Positions 14,119 through 26,022 of a stretch of DNA of 64,000 nt are shown here, in pieces. The notes beneath the pieces were generated by a model. It was given only the letters and a program-made list of their open reading frames with translations, ran no database searches and was not told where the DNA came from. Each line of letters begins with the position of its first letter. Positions within the stretch are counted from its first letter, which is position 1. Source of the DNA: Breviolum minutum Mf 1.05b.01. Taxonomy: Eukaryota > Sar > Dinophyceae > Suessiales > Symbiodiniaceae. The stretch lies in assembly GCA_000507305.1 (NCBI GenBank), contig DF239136.1, positions 229,065 to 293,064 on the forward strand, written 5' to 3'. The position numbers were made by a program, and so were the translations under genes.

Positions 14119-14278
14119 GAAGTAACCATTGCTCTTGTTGTAGTTGTAGTAGTAGTAGTAGTAGTAGTAGTTGTTGTTGTTGTTGTTGTTGTTGTTGTTG
14201 CGTGTTGTTGTTGTTGTTGTTGTTGCTGTTGCTGTTGCTGTTGTTGTTGTTGTTGTTGTTGCTGTTGCTGTTGTTGTT
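14059..14278. repeat. Compound trinucleotide microsatellite (GTT/AGT/GCT)
   Basis: A long run of GTT units is followed by a repeated spacer (AAGTAACCATTGCTCTTGTT occurs at both ends of the first array), then AGT units, then GTT/GCT mixtures. The repeat opens frames on both strands giving poly-Val, poly-Asn, poly-Gln or poly-Thr. These are microsatellite artefacts, not genes. Confidence 0.9.
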
Positions 14279-15032
14279 GAATGTGGGAAGTTTATGGCAA
14301 CATCCTGCGTCAATGGAAAAGCAAAAGCTCCCCGTGACCATGTTTGTTGTTTGCACGAGCTAGTGCAGGATTTTGACCATCAACAGCATGTTTGTCACTC
14401 GCCCATGACCATGTTTTTCCAATCCGTGCTTTCTTATGATGCCTCTACAGAACTTAGTGAGCCATAAAAGATGTTTTGAAGCAAAATTGTTCATTCTTTT
14501 TGTACATAGACTATCAGGAGCATATGAAGATATATGATGATTGGCAGCGTAGTTTATAATTTTCATTTAGAGATCATCAACATACCTTTATGTAAAACAA
14601 ATGCAATTCACGCAATTGAACATTATTCAAGCTTCCAACTAGCAGATCTTTTTGCGGCAAGGCAATCAGATGGTTTCTCTTCCCCAAAGTGTATCAGATG
14701 ATTGGGATCACAGGTTTCCTACAGGTTGGTAATCAACAAAAGTGATCCATTCCTAGAGGTTGGTCATCTTAGTACATTTGCTGCAAATGGATTTTGACAG
14801 TAACAGTTGGTAATCACAGGTTTCTTTCATTTCCTAGAAATGATCCTCGTTGGATGCAGGGATGGTGATCGCGTTCGCTGATTGCGTCAGGGCAGAACAG
14901 CTGCAGGATGGACGACAAGAGATGTGAAGAGGATCCACGATGTTTTACAGGACCTGGGTGCTGGTTAATGGTCTTGGTGGCCTAAGGATAAATGGCTGTT
15001 GGTTGATTTTTGTTTGAGGTAAGTAGAGGAAG

Positions 15033-15033
<1 letters not shown>

Positions 15034-15096
<63 letters not shown>
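15034..15096. repeat. (GAT)n microsatellite
   Basis: About 20 tandem GAT units. The minus-strand poly-His frame across it is an artefact. Confidence 0.9.
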
Positions 15097-15097
<1 letters not shown>

Positions 15098-16562
15098 TCG
15101 TTGATGGTGTGAATGGTGATCATGTTGCAGATGGGACTGGGGGAAGGTGGTCATCATAGATCAAGATGGGGCTACAAGAAATACTGTTATAAGTTATAAA
15201 GGGGGTTTCTGGCCAATTATGTAAACGACAAAGACTGCACAAGGATTAAAGTATTGCTTTCTCTTTGCGATGCCCTTGCAACGTTTATGACTGGTTGTTA
15301 AAACCGCCGGCTACTTTGATTCTGAAGTCTCTAAAAACCTGGTGTCAACCAATTGGTATCAATAGTACTTTTGATTTTGTGTGTGTTTTTTTCTGGAGGG
15401 ATTTTGGCCCTGTCCATTAACAAGTGAATGTCATGGTTTGGAATCCGAATGGATCATGTGAGTTGATAAGACCTGTAGGTTTACCTTCAATTCCAAAGAA
15501 GCAGGGCAAATCATTGTAACTTGGCACGGCAAAATGTGGAGTCAGATCTGAGTACGAGTAGAATGTACTTAATGTTTTAATCTTTCTCATAATTATATCT
15601 CTGTCTATACATGAATATTTCCAATACTTCCAATATTATCTCATTGTTTACACGCCACAGAAATGCTAATTTAGTATAGATGAAATAATCGCACCTGGGC
15701 TTGCGGGATTTGCACAGTGTGTTCATATATGATTCAACAGCGGAAACCTCTATGCTCCACCTGATCAGGACTGGGTCGTTGAATTCGAGAACTTCGACTC
15801 GACCCTGCCAAGGATTTGCCGTTTTCGGACAGCCTGACATTTTTGAAAACATAGATGTTTGCACGGTTTGTTGGCAACTTTGGTACGTTTCTTACGTGAC
15901 ACCAAAAACAAATGAGGGTTTTTGGCGCGCGATTCCCAGTTTTTATACTTGTTAGCGTTCAAAAAAAAACCATCGAAGTCCCCAAAGCGTGCATTCTTGG
16001 CGACTTGGGCCGGGTTGTGTCTCAAATCGCGCTCCGTTTTGAAACTTATATCCCACCGTGATGGCATCCAATCTGAGATTAAATGACATTGCTGAACCTT
16101 GGTTAAACAGGAATACTTTTTTCGGGTATAAACACTGCAGATAGACATTCGAGATCTATTCAATGACACAATGACAGATAGAGACACGGAAAACAGTGTC
16201 TTCCCCTGTCTTCAGTGAAAACATGAGCCTTTGAGATTAAAATGTCCAGCCCAGCAGTCTTGGGGAAACGTCTACCCGGCTACCCCTCACCATGCCCTGA
16301 ATTCACGGTCCAAACTTGATCCTTTGCAAATTATATATATATATATGTAACATGAATGTTGCGTGGAAGTAAGTCTTAAGCAGTATGTACACTTCTTGAA
16401 CATGAAGGAGGTGGTGCGCGTACCGCAGTTTGAATGCTTGAGATTTATAAAGACCAGCTTCCATGACTTTGGAATAAGTGATATGCCATGACTGTGGGGC
16501 CCTGAGGGAGCGTTAGGCTCACCCAGGAAACACCGGGAACTTGCTGGCAGTGCAGGCGATTT

Positions 16563-17370
16563 ATACCCCCAACTACTACAGGGTCTTGAATGGTTTCCCT
16601 TGGTTCCGCCCCCTGGAAGGTCTATAATGGTCTTCAGGCATTTTAGACCTCAGGGGGCCCAAAGCATTTCAGACCTTGCAAGAAAACAAGCCCGGATGGT
16701 GGCACAGAAAACAAAGATAAAACCAAAAAGATATAGTTTCTAGCCACTGTTTCATGTTTTTTGGGGTGGTGATTTTGGTCACCCTTCTGATAAGGTCCAA
16801 CTTCAAGTATTTTCAGACTCAACCTGAGAAGCCTCAAACCACATGGAACCTTTTGCCACCCCAAGTCTTAATGACTATATACCCTATGGCTGGGGTCTAG
16901 AATGGTTACATCCAACAATGAAGTTGGCAAAAACACGCTGACGGCCAACAAACACTATCTTAGACCTGAAAGAACTTTTGAGAGAAGACTGACGGGGTTA
17001 AACTTGTTTCCAGTTGCCTTCAAGAAAAGTTGGTGGTTTGGTAAGGGATACCCTGGGACAACCATGTAAGCAATGAAATAACCTACGTATCAAAGGAGCA
17101 TGATTTGTTTTGGAGCAAGCTTATGAAAAATCAGCATTGTGACACAAGGGTCTGGAATGGGGTCCAGCAACCATTCCAGACCTTCCAAGACATGATTTCA
17201 GACCCCCATTCTAGACCTAGCCGTTTGGGGTCCAGAAAACATCCAAAAATCAATAGGGTCTAAAGTACTTAAGGAAACTTCACGGAATCCGACAAAGGAT
17301 TTGATTCTAGACCAGGGTTTGGGGGTCTACAATGTAGTTTCTGTGGTCCCAGGCTAGTAGTTGAGGGTAT
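16563..17370. mobile_element. Non-coding element with terminal inverted repeats, about 0.8 kb
   Basis: The left end reads ATACCCCCAACTACTA (16563-16578). The right end is its near-perfect inverse, TAGTAGTTGAGGGTAT (17355-17370). The interior is unlike the rest of the window: it repeatedly carries GGTCTAGAATGG-type words and their inverses (around 16620-16680, 16893-16910, 17148-17225 and 17310-17335), so nested hairpins are likely. There is no ORF of note. Best explained as a non-autonomous DNA transposon or foldback element. I see no second copy in the window. Confidence 0.55.
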
Positions 17371-17799
17371 GGCGATTTCAGGTCTTTATGTTTTTTTTTA
17401 GAAGTAATTAACCATGGACCACTGACATGAAACTTGAGAGATGACCTGCACCAAACCACAATCACCAAACAGTGCCACCTACAGTACCTAAAGGTTTTAG
17501 TGGTTCAGAAGGTGTAACGACACTTTGAGCAGGACTGGGCAAGAAGAGTCAGCCTTCATTGCGTACTCGTAGTATGTCATTGGATCCAACGAGCCCACCA
17601 ATCTCACAATGAACCGATCTTTTGCAATGCAAATGTGCCACATGAATATTCTTTGGAAGCCGATTTATATTGCTTCAACATGTTTCAACCCTCTTTGAGC
17701 CTTCGCACTATTTGTTTTAGGGAAAGTAAGATGTAAGGCATAGTACTTGGCAGCATGGAAACTCCGAAGACTCATCTTCACTTGCGGGTTTGAATGCAG

Positions 17800-17898
17800 T
17801 TTCGAGACTTGAAATCGCCGCGTGCAGTTGCACCCAAAGACCATGACATTGGCACGCCCATCAGGGCAACGATGTCAAGAGTCAAGACAGAAAAAAAG
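17800..17898 (+). CDS. Probable internal exon, unrecognised protein
   Basis: Bounded by a TTTGAATGCAG acceptor and an AAAAAG|GTGTTC donor, phase 0 at both ends, 33 codons. The peptide includes VAPKDHDIGTPIRATM and is basic at its end (RVKTEKK). It is GC-richer than the flanks. I do not recognise the family, and partner exons are not located. Confidence 0.45.
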
Positions 17899-18763
17899 GT
17901 GTTCGGAGGTGTGCAGAGAGTTTGGCAATCACAATCTACACTTACACCGACACCCATCGCATAATATATATAAATATCTAATATTATATACCTCATGTTT
18001 GGTCAAACAACATGTGAGTCTCAATTTTGGATCATTGCATTTACTCTTTTTTGAAGCATGATTTGTGGGTCTCGGCGTTGGACCCCGACAATCGACCTGG
18101 GGTGTTATATCATGCTACAAGCGGTATCAATGAGTCTGTGAGTCGGATGTTTGTTCCTTGCATCTTTTTAAAAAAGAAATGACATTGGATCTGACATCCA
18201 TATCATTATTTGTTTTCCAAAAAACTTTGGGGGGCTTAGATATTGCTGTCGTTTCAAGATTGTTTTACTTCTCTTGGGTTGGTTTGATTTATTTACCTGG
18301 ATTCGAGGGGCCTTTGGTTGACTTCTTGTTTTGATTTGTTTCATTTTTGTTGGCAACATGCTTATAGATCCTTTTGTGGGCAACTTCTACGTTGGTTTGA
18401 CCAGGAACCAATCTGCTGTGTTTGTACTGCCAACGTTCTTGTCGCAGCATTTGCATTTGGTGTACGTACAAATGCAAAGAAAGCCAATGTAACATCAACA
18501 ACGCATAGAGTTCAGGCCAAATCGTTTTTGTTTGGTTCAGGCACAATACACAGCACGCAGGTCCTTGAACAACAACATTCAGCACCAGAAAACACCTGAA
18601 CATCAAGTACAGTATCATCAGTTAATTAATTAAGAACTGGATTCTCCATAGAACCATGATACTTTGACATACTCTGACCCAAAGCCTCGGTTTTCTTTTT
18701 CGTACAGATACTCAACACTGATGTATGCTTTCAGAAGATCTGCTGACGCAGTGAACTTGATGC

Positions 18764-18874
18764 ATGAATCGTGGCATCGCAGTGCTTGCGATCATTGTTT
18801 TGGCATTGTTCGCTGGGATCTTCGGTTGCAGCTGCAGCGGGAGGAAAAAACCTGCCCCCAATTTGTCGCTGAAA
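18764..18874 (+). CDS. Possible 5' exon with signal or membrane segment
   Basis: ATG 18764 opens MNRGIAVLAIIVLALFAGIF, a classic hydrophobic leader, followed by GCSCSGRKKPAPN and a possible donor at CTGAAA|GTTGTG. This could be a signal peptide or an N-terminal anchor. A different open frame overlaps it (18664-18996), so the reading is uncertain. No downstream exon was assigned. Confidence 0.35.
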
Positions 18875-20175
18875 GTTGTGTCCCTCCCATCACATTGATT
18901 TTTGTTGTATTGTCAGACAATGCAAAAGAAATGTTTCCTATTCTGTTACCAGGCAGTTTTTCACCAAATGATCCCGGAGCGATAATGGAATTCTGAAAAA
19001 TAATCAAAGGAGAGATAGCGTGGCCTTTGCAGTTGTCACACCTCAACCAGACATTCCTCGTTGTGAGCAACAATGGTTACCGCATCGATAAGGTTGTGCT
19101 CGCAAAGTGTTTCTCTTGGTGGATATGACTCTGCTTCCAGGCCATCTCTTTTTGTTTGTCGACTATTTTCCTGCTGGTTGTATCTACTATCTTAAGATAT
19201 CACAATTTTTGTTTGTGCATGTGTATAGACCTATTTGCAGTACAGTTACGTACAGTTCTTAAAACTGTGAGAGTTGTACTGGTTGCTGATTGAAATCACA
19301 GTGAGGTGGGTGACTGCTGCGATCTATGTAATGTTGGTATACTTTCAGTCTTCAGCTGAACCAGCTCAAATGATATCGAACAAGTCTAGTTCATTAGATA
19401 TTGTCATGAGAGTTTTGGTGTTGGTGCGCATCTTGAATTTGTGTTTCAAAAAATCACAGGAGTGAAGACTCTCTATATTCTATGTAACTCCCAAGACAAG
19501 GAAACCTATTGTGCTTGCACAATCCATCACATGTCGAAGATACATCGGGTGACTGGGCCGGTGTATTTTTGGGCTTACAATAGCGATCCCACGTGTGTTT
19601 TTTGCGAATTCCTTACTTGTTTCTAGTCTCCTGCATTAAGGCTAGGTTTTTAAAAAATCAGAAGGAGTCCCCTTACATGCTGGAAGTTCTTATGGCATGT
19701 TTTGAGCCAATGTATGTCTGACTATTCCAATTCTACGCATTACTGATACTCAGCATCTTTCTCTTAAACAAATTTGTTTGAAAGGTTTGGAATACAAACC
19801 ATGAGGACTAAGGTTGGTCTTGGCTTGCCAACACATGTGTTTCTCTGATGTTTTGTTGGGTCAGGTAAATGGCAGCCATGTTTGTAAGGTGTGCATGCTC
19901 CTCACCAAATGTTTGTAGTTTCTGACCGCCATGTTTTTTTCCTGGAAATCTTTGACATATTGTATATTTGGTAGGATTTTGCAGCAGCGATCGTTTGCGA
20001 GGCAAATTCCATTGGACGAAAGTACATCGGAGCCGGACAATCATCTGTCATGCAAGTGTCAACTAAGTGAACAAATACATATCATTCTTGAATATGTAGA
20101 GAAACACAGCACAGCCCAACTGAAACAGTATTCCAGTTTCTTCCCTGTTTCGATCTTCTCTTCATCTTCTCTTCA

Positions 20176-20404
20176 ATCACTTCCATCTCCCCCTCTTTTG
20201 AACACGGCAACGCGAGGCGACCAACCGAACTTGTGATCGAAGCGATAACTTCGACGCCAAGTCCCGCATCACCAACATGGGGCACAGCAGTCGCGTCACC
20301 GGGTGCGACCGCTGAATCTCCAGTTGCCACTCCTGTGGTATCAAAGAATACCACAACGTTAGAACCGCGAGGTGGCACAGGGCTGTTGAAAAAAAACACA
20401 TTTT
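20176..20404 (+). CDS. Possible exon, Ser/Thr/Pro/Ala-rich linker
   Basis: An open + frame reads SFEHGNARRPTELVIEAITS, then a low-complexity stretch rich in Pro, Thr, Ser and Ala, ending at a TAG stop near 20404. Local GC is clearly higher than in the flanks. The minus strand is open here too. The splice acceptor is not clear. It could be an extracellular or disordered linker exon. Confidence 0.3.
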
Positions 20405-21418
20405 AGGACTTGGACCCGTCAAGGTTGTGGCCAGGCGATTTTGTTGGGCAGTTGAAAAGGCTTATGTTTAACTGATGTACATACCACATTTTCTCATAAA
20501 TATGAAATATTGCGAATGAATTTCTGCAATTTGACGGGCAACATGTTGCAGCATGGCTCAAAAAAGATGTATTCCATTATGTTTGGTACCGTTGGTTTTG
20601 ATGTGGCTGTCAGGAAGAGAGGGGGCTGTCTAACTGTCGAACCTTTTTCTATGTTAATCTTGGTTGTTTGTTTTGTTTTGGTGTGGGGGACGTTTCCATG
20701 TGTCATGTTTCAAGATGGTCCTGGTTGCCGAAATACTTTGTTAGTCATGGCGGAATTGCATGATTTTCGTGCCCAATAGCCTTTGCACAAGCTTCTTGAA
20801 TACACTGTGAGTCATCAAAGCCCGCGAATGCCCATGAAAGAACCAATGTTTCAGTGAATTGATCAGGAGGGATGCCCTTGTTTCTCCTCTCCCTGTTTGT
20901 GTCATTATTTCTTTGGTGCTAGAGAGAGCGTTTAAAGTCGCCACAAAGTTTGTTTGGGAAACAACTTGAAGGTTTTGTTACTACATGAGTCACGTTTTTC
21001 GCCAAATACTTGGGACTTACTCTAGGCGGAATCTAGGACTAAGTTGTTTACCGATGTTGGCGGCCGTTGATTATGTATCACTTCTGGTCTATTTTCCAAT
21101 GACCTTTCTGCACTTTTTGTTAAAACAACTAATATTTCGCGTAACTTTACACTGAAATGACAGATCTTTTCAATTGTTTCCATTGTGTGAAAAGGTTTTG
21201 GTTCATGTATTTGTTCATATACGTCCCATACAAATGACGACATGTTTTAGTCGCTCTGTTTTTCAACAAACGCATGATCTCATCAAAGTATGTCACGATT
21301 TTATATCTAGTTTTTGTTTTTTTGACAGGTGGAGGAATATAATATACTGATATATACTGTATCACGATAAATGACCCGGACGTTTTTCCGAAACCAACGC
21401 TATATGTGATTTTCATAG

Positions 21419-21473
21419 CTGCACCAAATCGATCGGAGGGGAGCTAGATGTGATGCGGGACTTTCTCAAGGAG
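21419..21473 (+). CDS. Probable internal exon, unrecognised protein
   Basis: Bounded by TTTCATAG and GAG|GTTTGC. It encodes CTKSIGGELDVMRDFLKE in an amphipathic helical pattern. It precedes the exon at 21658 but the phases differ, so a small exon between them is missing or they belong to different transcripts. Confidence 0.45.
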
Positions 21474-21657
21474 GTTTGCACTGTGACCAGTCTGTTGCTC
21501 GGTTCTGAGAAATGGCCGTAAAAGATGTTTGCTGGTGATTGGAAGGGAGCCAATCAGCTAAGGTTTGCCGGAGCTCATGGTATTTAAACTTTACGTGCAA
21601 TAAGGAGTTATCAGTAGGTTTGATGCACATTTTAGCTTGGAAATTGGACAATTTCAG

Positions 21658-22367
21658 GAATCCTCAAAAGTGGATCAGTGTCCAAGAATTTGAACTCGTC
21701 TCCGACTCGAAACTTGTTCCATGTCTTTTACCAGTCTTCCACTCAAACAAGTGGTACTCCCAGAGCGTTCGAGAACGAACTCGCAAGGCCAGAGGCAAAG
21801 AACATTCATGCACGGCACCTTCCCTACAATCTGCGTAACTGGGCCCAAAACACCATGGGACATCCACCATGGATCCATGGGGAGTTGGTGGGGGGGGGTG
21901 ATGCCAAGAAAAAATGATGAGGGGTGATATATACCAATTTGAATTGTGAAGAGGACAGGGGATGTTCTAATTTTTGATTTCTGAAAGGTAACACAGTTGT
22001 ATTGCCAAGCACAAGCTCATGGCTTTGGGAATGATGATGTTGATAGACATTGCATCAAACAGTTTGGGTTGTCAAATGCGTGTACTTTTTCTGGGTGGTG
22101 GCAACTCAAATATGTTTTATTTTCACCCCGATCCTTGGGGAAATGATCCATTTTGACTCATATTTTTCAGATGGGTGGGTTCAACCACCAACTAGGTTTT
22201 CTTTTAAGTTCCCAACTTGTCTCTATCACATCGACCTGATTCGAGGTGAGCGCTTGTTTTCTGCTCTCTTTCAAGCACAGCAGGAGTTGCCACTGCCACC
22301 ATTACAGACCACCAAACCGAAGGAGATTGGTCTACCAGACACTTGGAGAACGTTTTCGTTGGTGTAA
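21658..22367 (+). CDS. 3' end of an unrecognised gene, three exons, one intron is a family B element
   Basis: Exon 21658-21887 starts after ATTTCAG, includes NELARPEAKNIHARHLPYNL and MGHPPWIHGEL, and ends GAG TTG|GTGGGG (phase 0). Exon 21997-22094 starts after ACACAG, includes AHGFGNDDVDRHCIKQFGLS, and ends TCT GG|GTGGTGG (phase 2). Exon 22196-22367 starts after AACTAG, includes CLYHIDLIRGERLFSALFQA and PKEIGLPDTWRTFSLV, and stops at TAA 22365-22367. All phases agree, giving 166 codons from the first G. The second intron is exactly a family B inverted-repeat element. No family is recognised; this is a C-terminal fragment of a soluble-looking protein. Confidence 0.65.
22095..22195 (+). mobile_element. 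Family B introner, copy 1 (exact 101-nt intron)
   Basis: The left terminal repeat is GGTGGTGGC. The core is TTTTATTTTCACC, then CTTGGGGAAATGATCC, then ATTTTTCAGATGGG. The right repeat is GGTTCAACCACCAACTAG. The GT of GTGGTGG is the donor and the CTAG end is the acceptor. Flanking exons join in phase 2 and stay open to a stop codon 57 codons later. Confidence 0.75.
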
Positions 22368-22810
22368 TGGAGTAATTAATGGAATTTCAAGGTGATTTTG
22401 TGTTGCAAGGGTATGGCCGCACATGAACTCTCTGCATGCAACAAGTGGGTAACACCATGTTTGTGCACATGTATTTTGATTTCTCTACATACCGTTTGAG
22501 TATCAAAACCGGCTGTTAGCATCCCCTCTGATTCCCTCGGATCTCGGGTCCTTCAACTTTGTCAAGGTGGTGTTTGAAGGGACGTCCTTTGGAATGATTA
22601 TAACACATATCAGTTGTATAATCGACATATATACACAATGAATACCCAAAAAAGGGGCCTCAACGCTTAGGAGAACCCCATGTCAAAATTTGCCAGATCA
22701 ATTACAAGTTCCTGCATCTGAGGATTGCCAAAATCCACAAGTGAAGCATTTGCTGACCGGGCAACGTCGGAAAACACCATGGACAGTGGTGGATTTGCCA
22801 TCTGGTATGG

Positions 22811-23046
22811 GTGGAGGCGCCCGCCAGTCGTTACAGTTCAAAGGTCCTCGAAGATAAGACCGGCAATGAAGATTTCTCACGAAAGTTGAGACGCAACCGG
22901 CGATGGAGAGACAACAGTTCCCTTTTTGTTGATGTTGGAACCAAAGACGATTTGAACGTGTTCATGTTGTTGAATATTGTGTTGAATTCAATGATGACAA
23001 GCATATCCATGCGCGTTGATTTCACGTCTCCAGTCTTCAAAGACTG
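22811..23046 (+). CDS. Possible exon, unrecognised
   Basis: An open + frame includes RYSSKVLEDKTGNEDFSRKL and SSLFVDVGTKDDLNVFML. The opposite strand is also open over the same bases, so strand is uncertain. There is no motif and no clear acceptor. Confidence 0.25.
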
Positions 23047-23283
23047 AACATTGATTTGGTATTGCAAGTAGTGGTTTCAATCCCTTATTCAGGGTTGATT
23101 GCTCTTTCAGCCAGACTTTGCGTCTGATACCTTTTGATGAAAACAGTTTAGATCAGTATAGATCAGTAAATGCTTGGCTTGTGTTTACAAGCGGCTTGGG
23201 ATAGGCTAGACTCCTTTCAGCATAGGGTAGCTTTTTTTTCCCAGTCATTTTCGCGAATCCCACGAATCAAAACCAGGAACTAC

Positions 23284-23388
23284 TACTGTTGATGGCTGAA
23301 ATCCTGCACCACTAAGGATGATGATTATCCCATTATTTATAGGGTTTTAACCATCGCAGGTGGTGCAGGATTTCTTCCATCAACAGTA
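23284..23388. mobile_element. Family A inverted-repeat element, copy 2
   Basis: Long terminal inverted repeats: TACTGTTGATGGCTGAAATC on the left and GATTTCTTCCATCAACAGTA on the right, extended by TACTAC/GTAGTAG flanks. The core is ATCCCATTATTTATAGGGTT. Its right end abuts the exon at 23387, and CAACAG is the likely acceptor. Confidence 0.8.
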
Positions 23389-23577
23389 GTAGGATCTAAC
23401 AGGGGTCCCAACCACTTTCCAGACAACATGAACCAACCAAACTATTACCTCGCACACCGTCGTCATGGAGGACCTGAGCTGGACTTTTTGGAGCTTCGCA
23501 TTTTGGAGTTGCTGCTTGGCTTTGGCAAAACAAGCCGCCACAAACAAAAAATATCGAAACATCAACAAAATCTGGAG
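23387..23577 (+). CDS. Probable exon, unrecognised charged protein
   Basis: It starts directly after the CAACAG end of the family A element, or at a nearby AG (23389, 23402). It is open for over 60 codons to CTGGAG|GTTTTC. The peptide includes GPNHFPDNMNQPNYYLAHRR, then a Leu-rich helix LDFLELRILELLLGFG and a basic tail SRHKQKISKHQQ. No family is recognised. Confidence 0.5.
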
Positions 23578-23639
23578 GTTTTCAAACGATATGCAACCAT
23601 GTTTCAAAATATGTATAGTATCAATCATTTGTTAATCTA

Positions 23640-25910
23640 ATACTAACTTAATGCTGAATCTAAAACAATGGGATACATCTTTCCGCAATTTCTGATGTTA
23701 TTTTATTTCCAAAAACATCGATCGGTCAGTTGACCTTTTACTGACGGTTCCAAGGTGGAAGACTCCCCGTTTTTTGTTTTTTCGGGTGAAAAAAGGTTCC
23801 AGTAAAAATGGATGGATGTTGAGATAGTTTTTCAAGGTGATCTTCAGGTGCAAAAAAGATAAAAACATTATATATATATATATCAAATGCAAATGACTGA
23901 AATGACCATGTTTTTTTTGGTGCATTTAGAGGTGAAGAGTTGAAATGTTATTTATATATCATGAGTTTCCAGATTGTAGATCTGAAAGGTCTCAAGGAAG
24001 ACTTTGATCCAGCTAAGCAGGTGGAAAAAATCATGAGTTCTTTTCATGGGACAGCTGCTGGTTTGGCCTTTTTTTTTCTTGTCCATCAACATGCACCTTG
24101 ATTTGTTTTTGTGCACTCTTTGGGGGATGCACATGTACCTTGAAACTAACATAGGCCTTACCAAACTGAGAAGATGTTGATTTGAACTCATTCTAGTCTG
24201 TGATATAGATATGTTGGGATATGTTAGTTCCTTGGTTACATAGATGCAGTGTGACACAACTCGGGAAGCGCTTTTGGTCCCTGCAAAACTTTGCTAGAGA
24301 TTTGTACATGCCAGCTTCCGCAGCGTATCTTCTATTTACTCAACTACTCATGTCATGTCAACGTTCATTAATGTAAGGTATTTAAACGTATATAACCAAC
24401 AGGTTCCCCCATGAAGAAATGAACAACATCACCTGAAAATTCCTGATGGGAAAGAAATGACCATTTCTTGGTCGCTTTTGTTGGTTCATCGCATGTCTTT
24501 ATTGATGTGCATCCCACCAACGTCAAGCAACGAACCACACTTGCACCAATGAAGGTTTTCTTTTGGGGTCTCAGACTTTAACGTTTCACCTTCGCCAAAA
24601 CGTCCTCCCACATATCATACTTCACAACTGGGTTGGTTTACAATCAAAATTAGACCGTCAATTCATTCAAATGCAAACATACTTAATTTGAAACCTACCA
24701 TACATGGAGCTTTGGCAATTGAAATGTAAATTGTAATGATCGTAGCCAACGGAAAGAACTCTTATATGGCTCCGGAAACACATTGAAATTCAGGTATTCG
24801 GATCTTTTCCTCGAAGGTTAAAGCCAGTCTGTTTGGGGTATGGTTCGTATAAACTCGAGTTTTCTCATGCTACCCGTCCGTTGTCTTAGGCAAGGAGTTG
24901 CTGATCTCGTGGTCATCGGAGAATCCAGCGCCTTGACCAGAAATCAATTTTGAAGATGATCCCACTATCTCAACAAGCTCAGTTTGAATCATCGTTTGGA
25001 GTGCTACATCTGAAGAGATGATGGTCAAACGAGAATCCAGTGGCCTATCATTAGTGCCACAATGATGTTATATAGACCATCATGACAAAAGCTGAATCCT
25101 ACCTGGAAGGTACTTCTGAACCCCAGCTGCTTAGATGATTTCTTCGCAGTTCATGTGTGTACATTGGATTTAGGCATATTGCAGATATGTTTTGAACGTA
25201 AAAAATCCCACAGTGACACAGGTTTCACCATTTTGATTTGCTTCCACTGGGAGGTTACAACTTCCGTGGAGATCGCAAACCTCGAAGCTATCAGATAAAT
25301 GAAGCGCGTTTCGAGGCGTGTGGTAGCCGCCGTTGGGACTGTTTATTTTCAGGTCGGTGAAGTATAGGATCCCATTTCACCAACCAATGGGTACTTGATT
25401 TGTGTAACAGTTGCAGGAGACTATTACCACTTAATGAAGTTCTGGTGATTTTTGTGGACCCATCTTTGTCGAGGCCTTTCGTGAATTTCTTCTTTACTTG
25501 GACCTGGAAAGATGCGCCTTGGTAGGCTGAGAAGCGGCAAGGTTTGATTGAAAAATGACAATGGTGGCATCGCACCAAGTGATCCTCGTTATCTTAGCTA
25601 TCATCACTAGGTAATATAGATTGGTAGACGGATGAAAAGGCACATGTCAGTAGTATAGCAGCATCATATGGCTACAAATGGAACATGTTGTAGAGTCTTC
25701 TTAAAGTCAACAACAAGTGAAGAATACTTGCCATGTGTCATATCTTTGATAGAAAACATTTTGCAGAACCCCCCAGTGGAGTAGGATGAATAGCCATCAA
25801 TACTCATGACCGACAAGCCAAAAAATACACCAAGTGACAGCGACACTTGGTGCCTACCTTAGCCCATTTCAATCTACCAAGTCACTTTTGCCAAATCACT
25901 GGTGTTAAAG
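23640..25910. other. No supported gene
   Basis: AT-rich sequence with short frames on both strands. A minus-strand frame at 25291-25578 has a mixed composition but no splice context or motif. I report no exon. Confidence 0.35.
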
Positions 25911-26022
25911 ATATTTGGGTGTTTCCAAAAATAGGGGTACCCAAAAATGGATGGTTTATAATGGAAAACCCCATTAAAATGGATGATTTGGGGGTACCAC
26001 TATTTTCGGAAACATCCATATC
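25911..26022. mobile_element. Family E MITE-like inverted-repeat element, copy 2
   Basis: Nearly identical to 4272-4380. The flanks extend the inverted repeat (AAGATAT on the left, ATATCTT on the right), suggesting a palindromic target or longer terminal repeats. I could not place a donor and acceptor at its ends, so it is not called an intron. Confidence 0.75.

Noticed and set aside
13836-14356. Long frames of poly-Thr, poly-Asn, poly-Gln and poly-Val on both strands
   Set aside because: They are produced by the GTT/AGT/GCT microsatellite; every frame is open in such repeats.
17800-17898. Resemblance of GTPIRATMSRVK to the biotinyl-lipoyl domain of carboxylases
   Set aside because: Only a weak local likeness; no biotin-attachment motif (AMKM) was found in any nearby frame.
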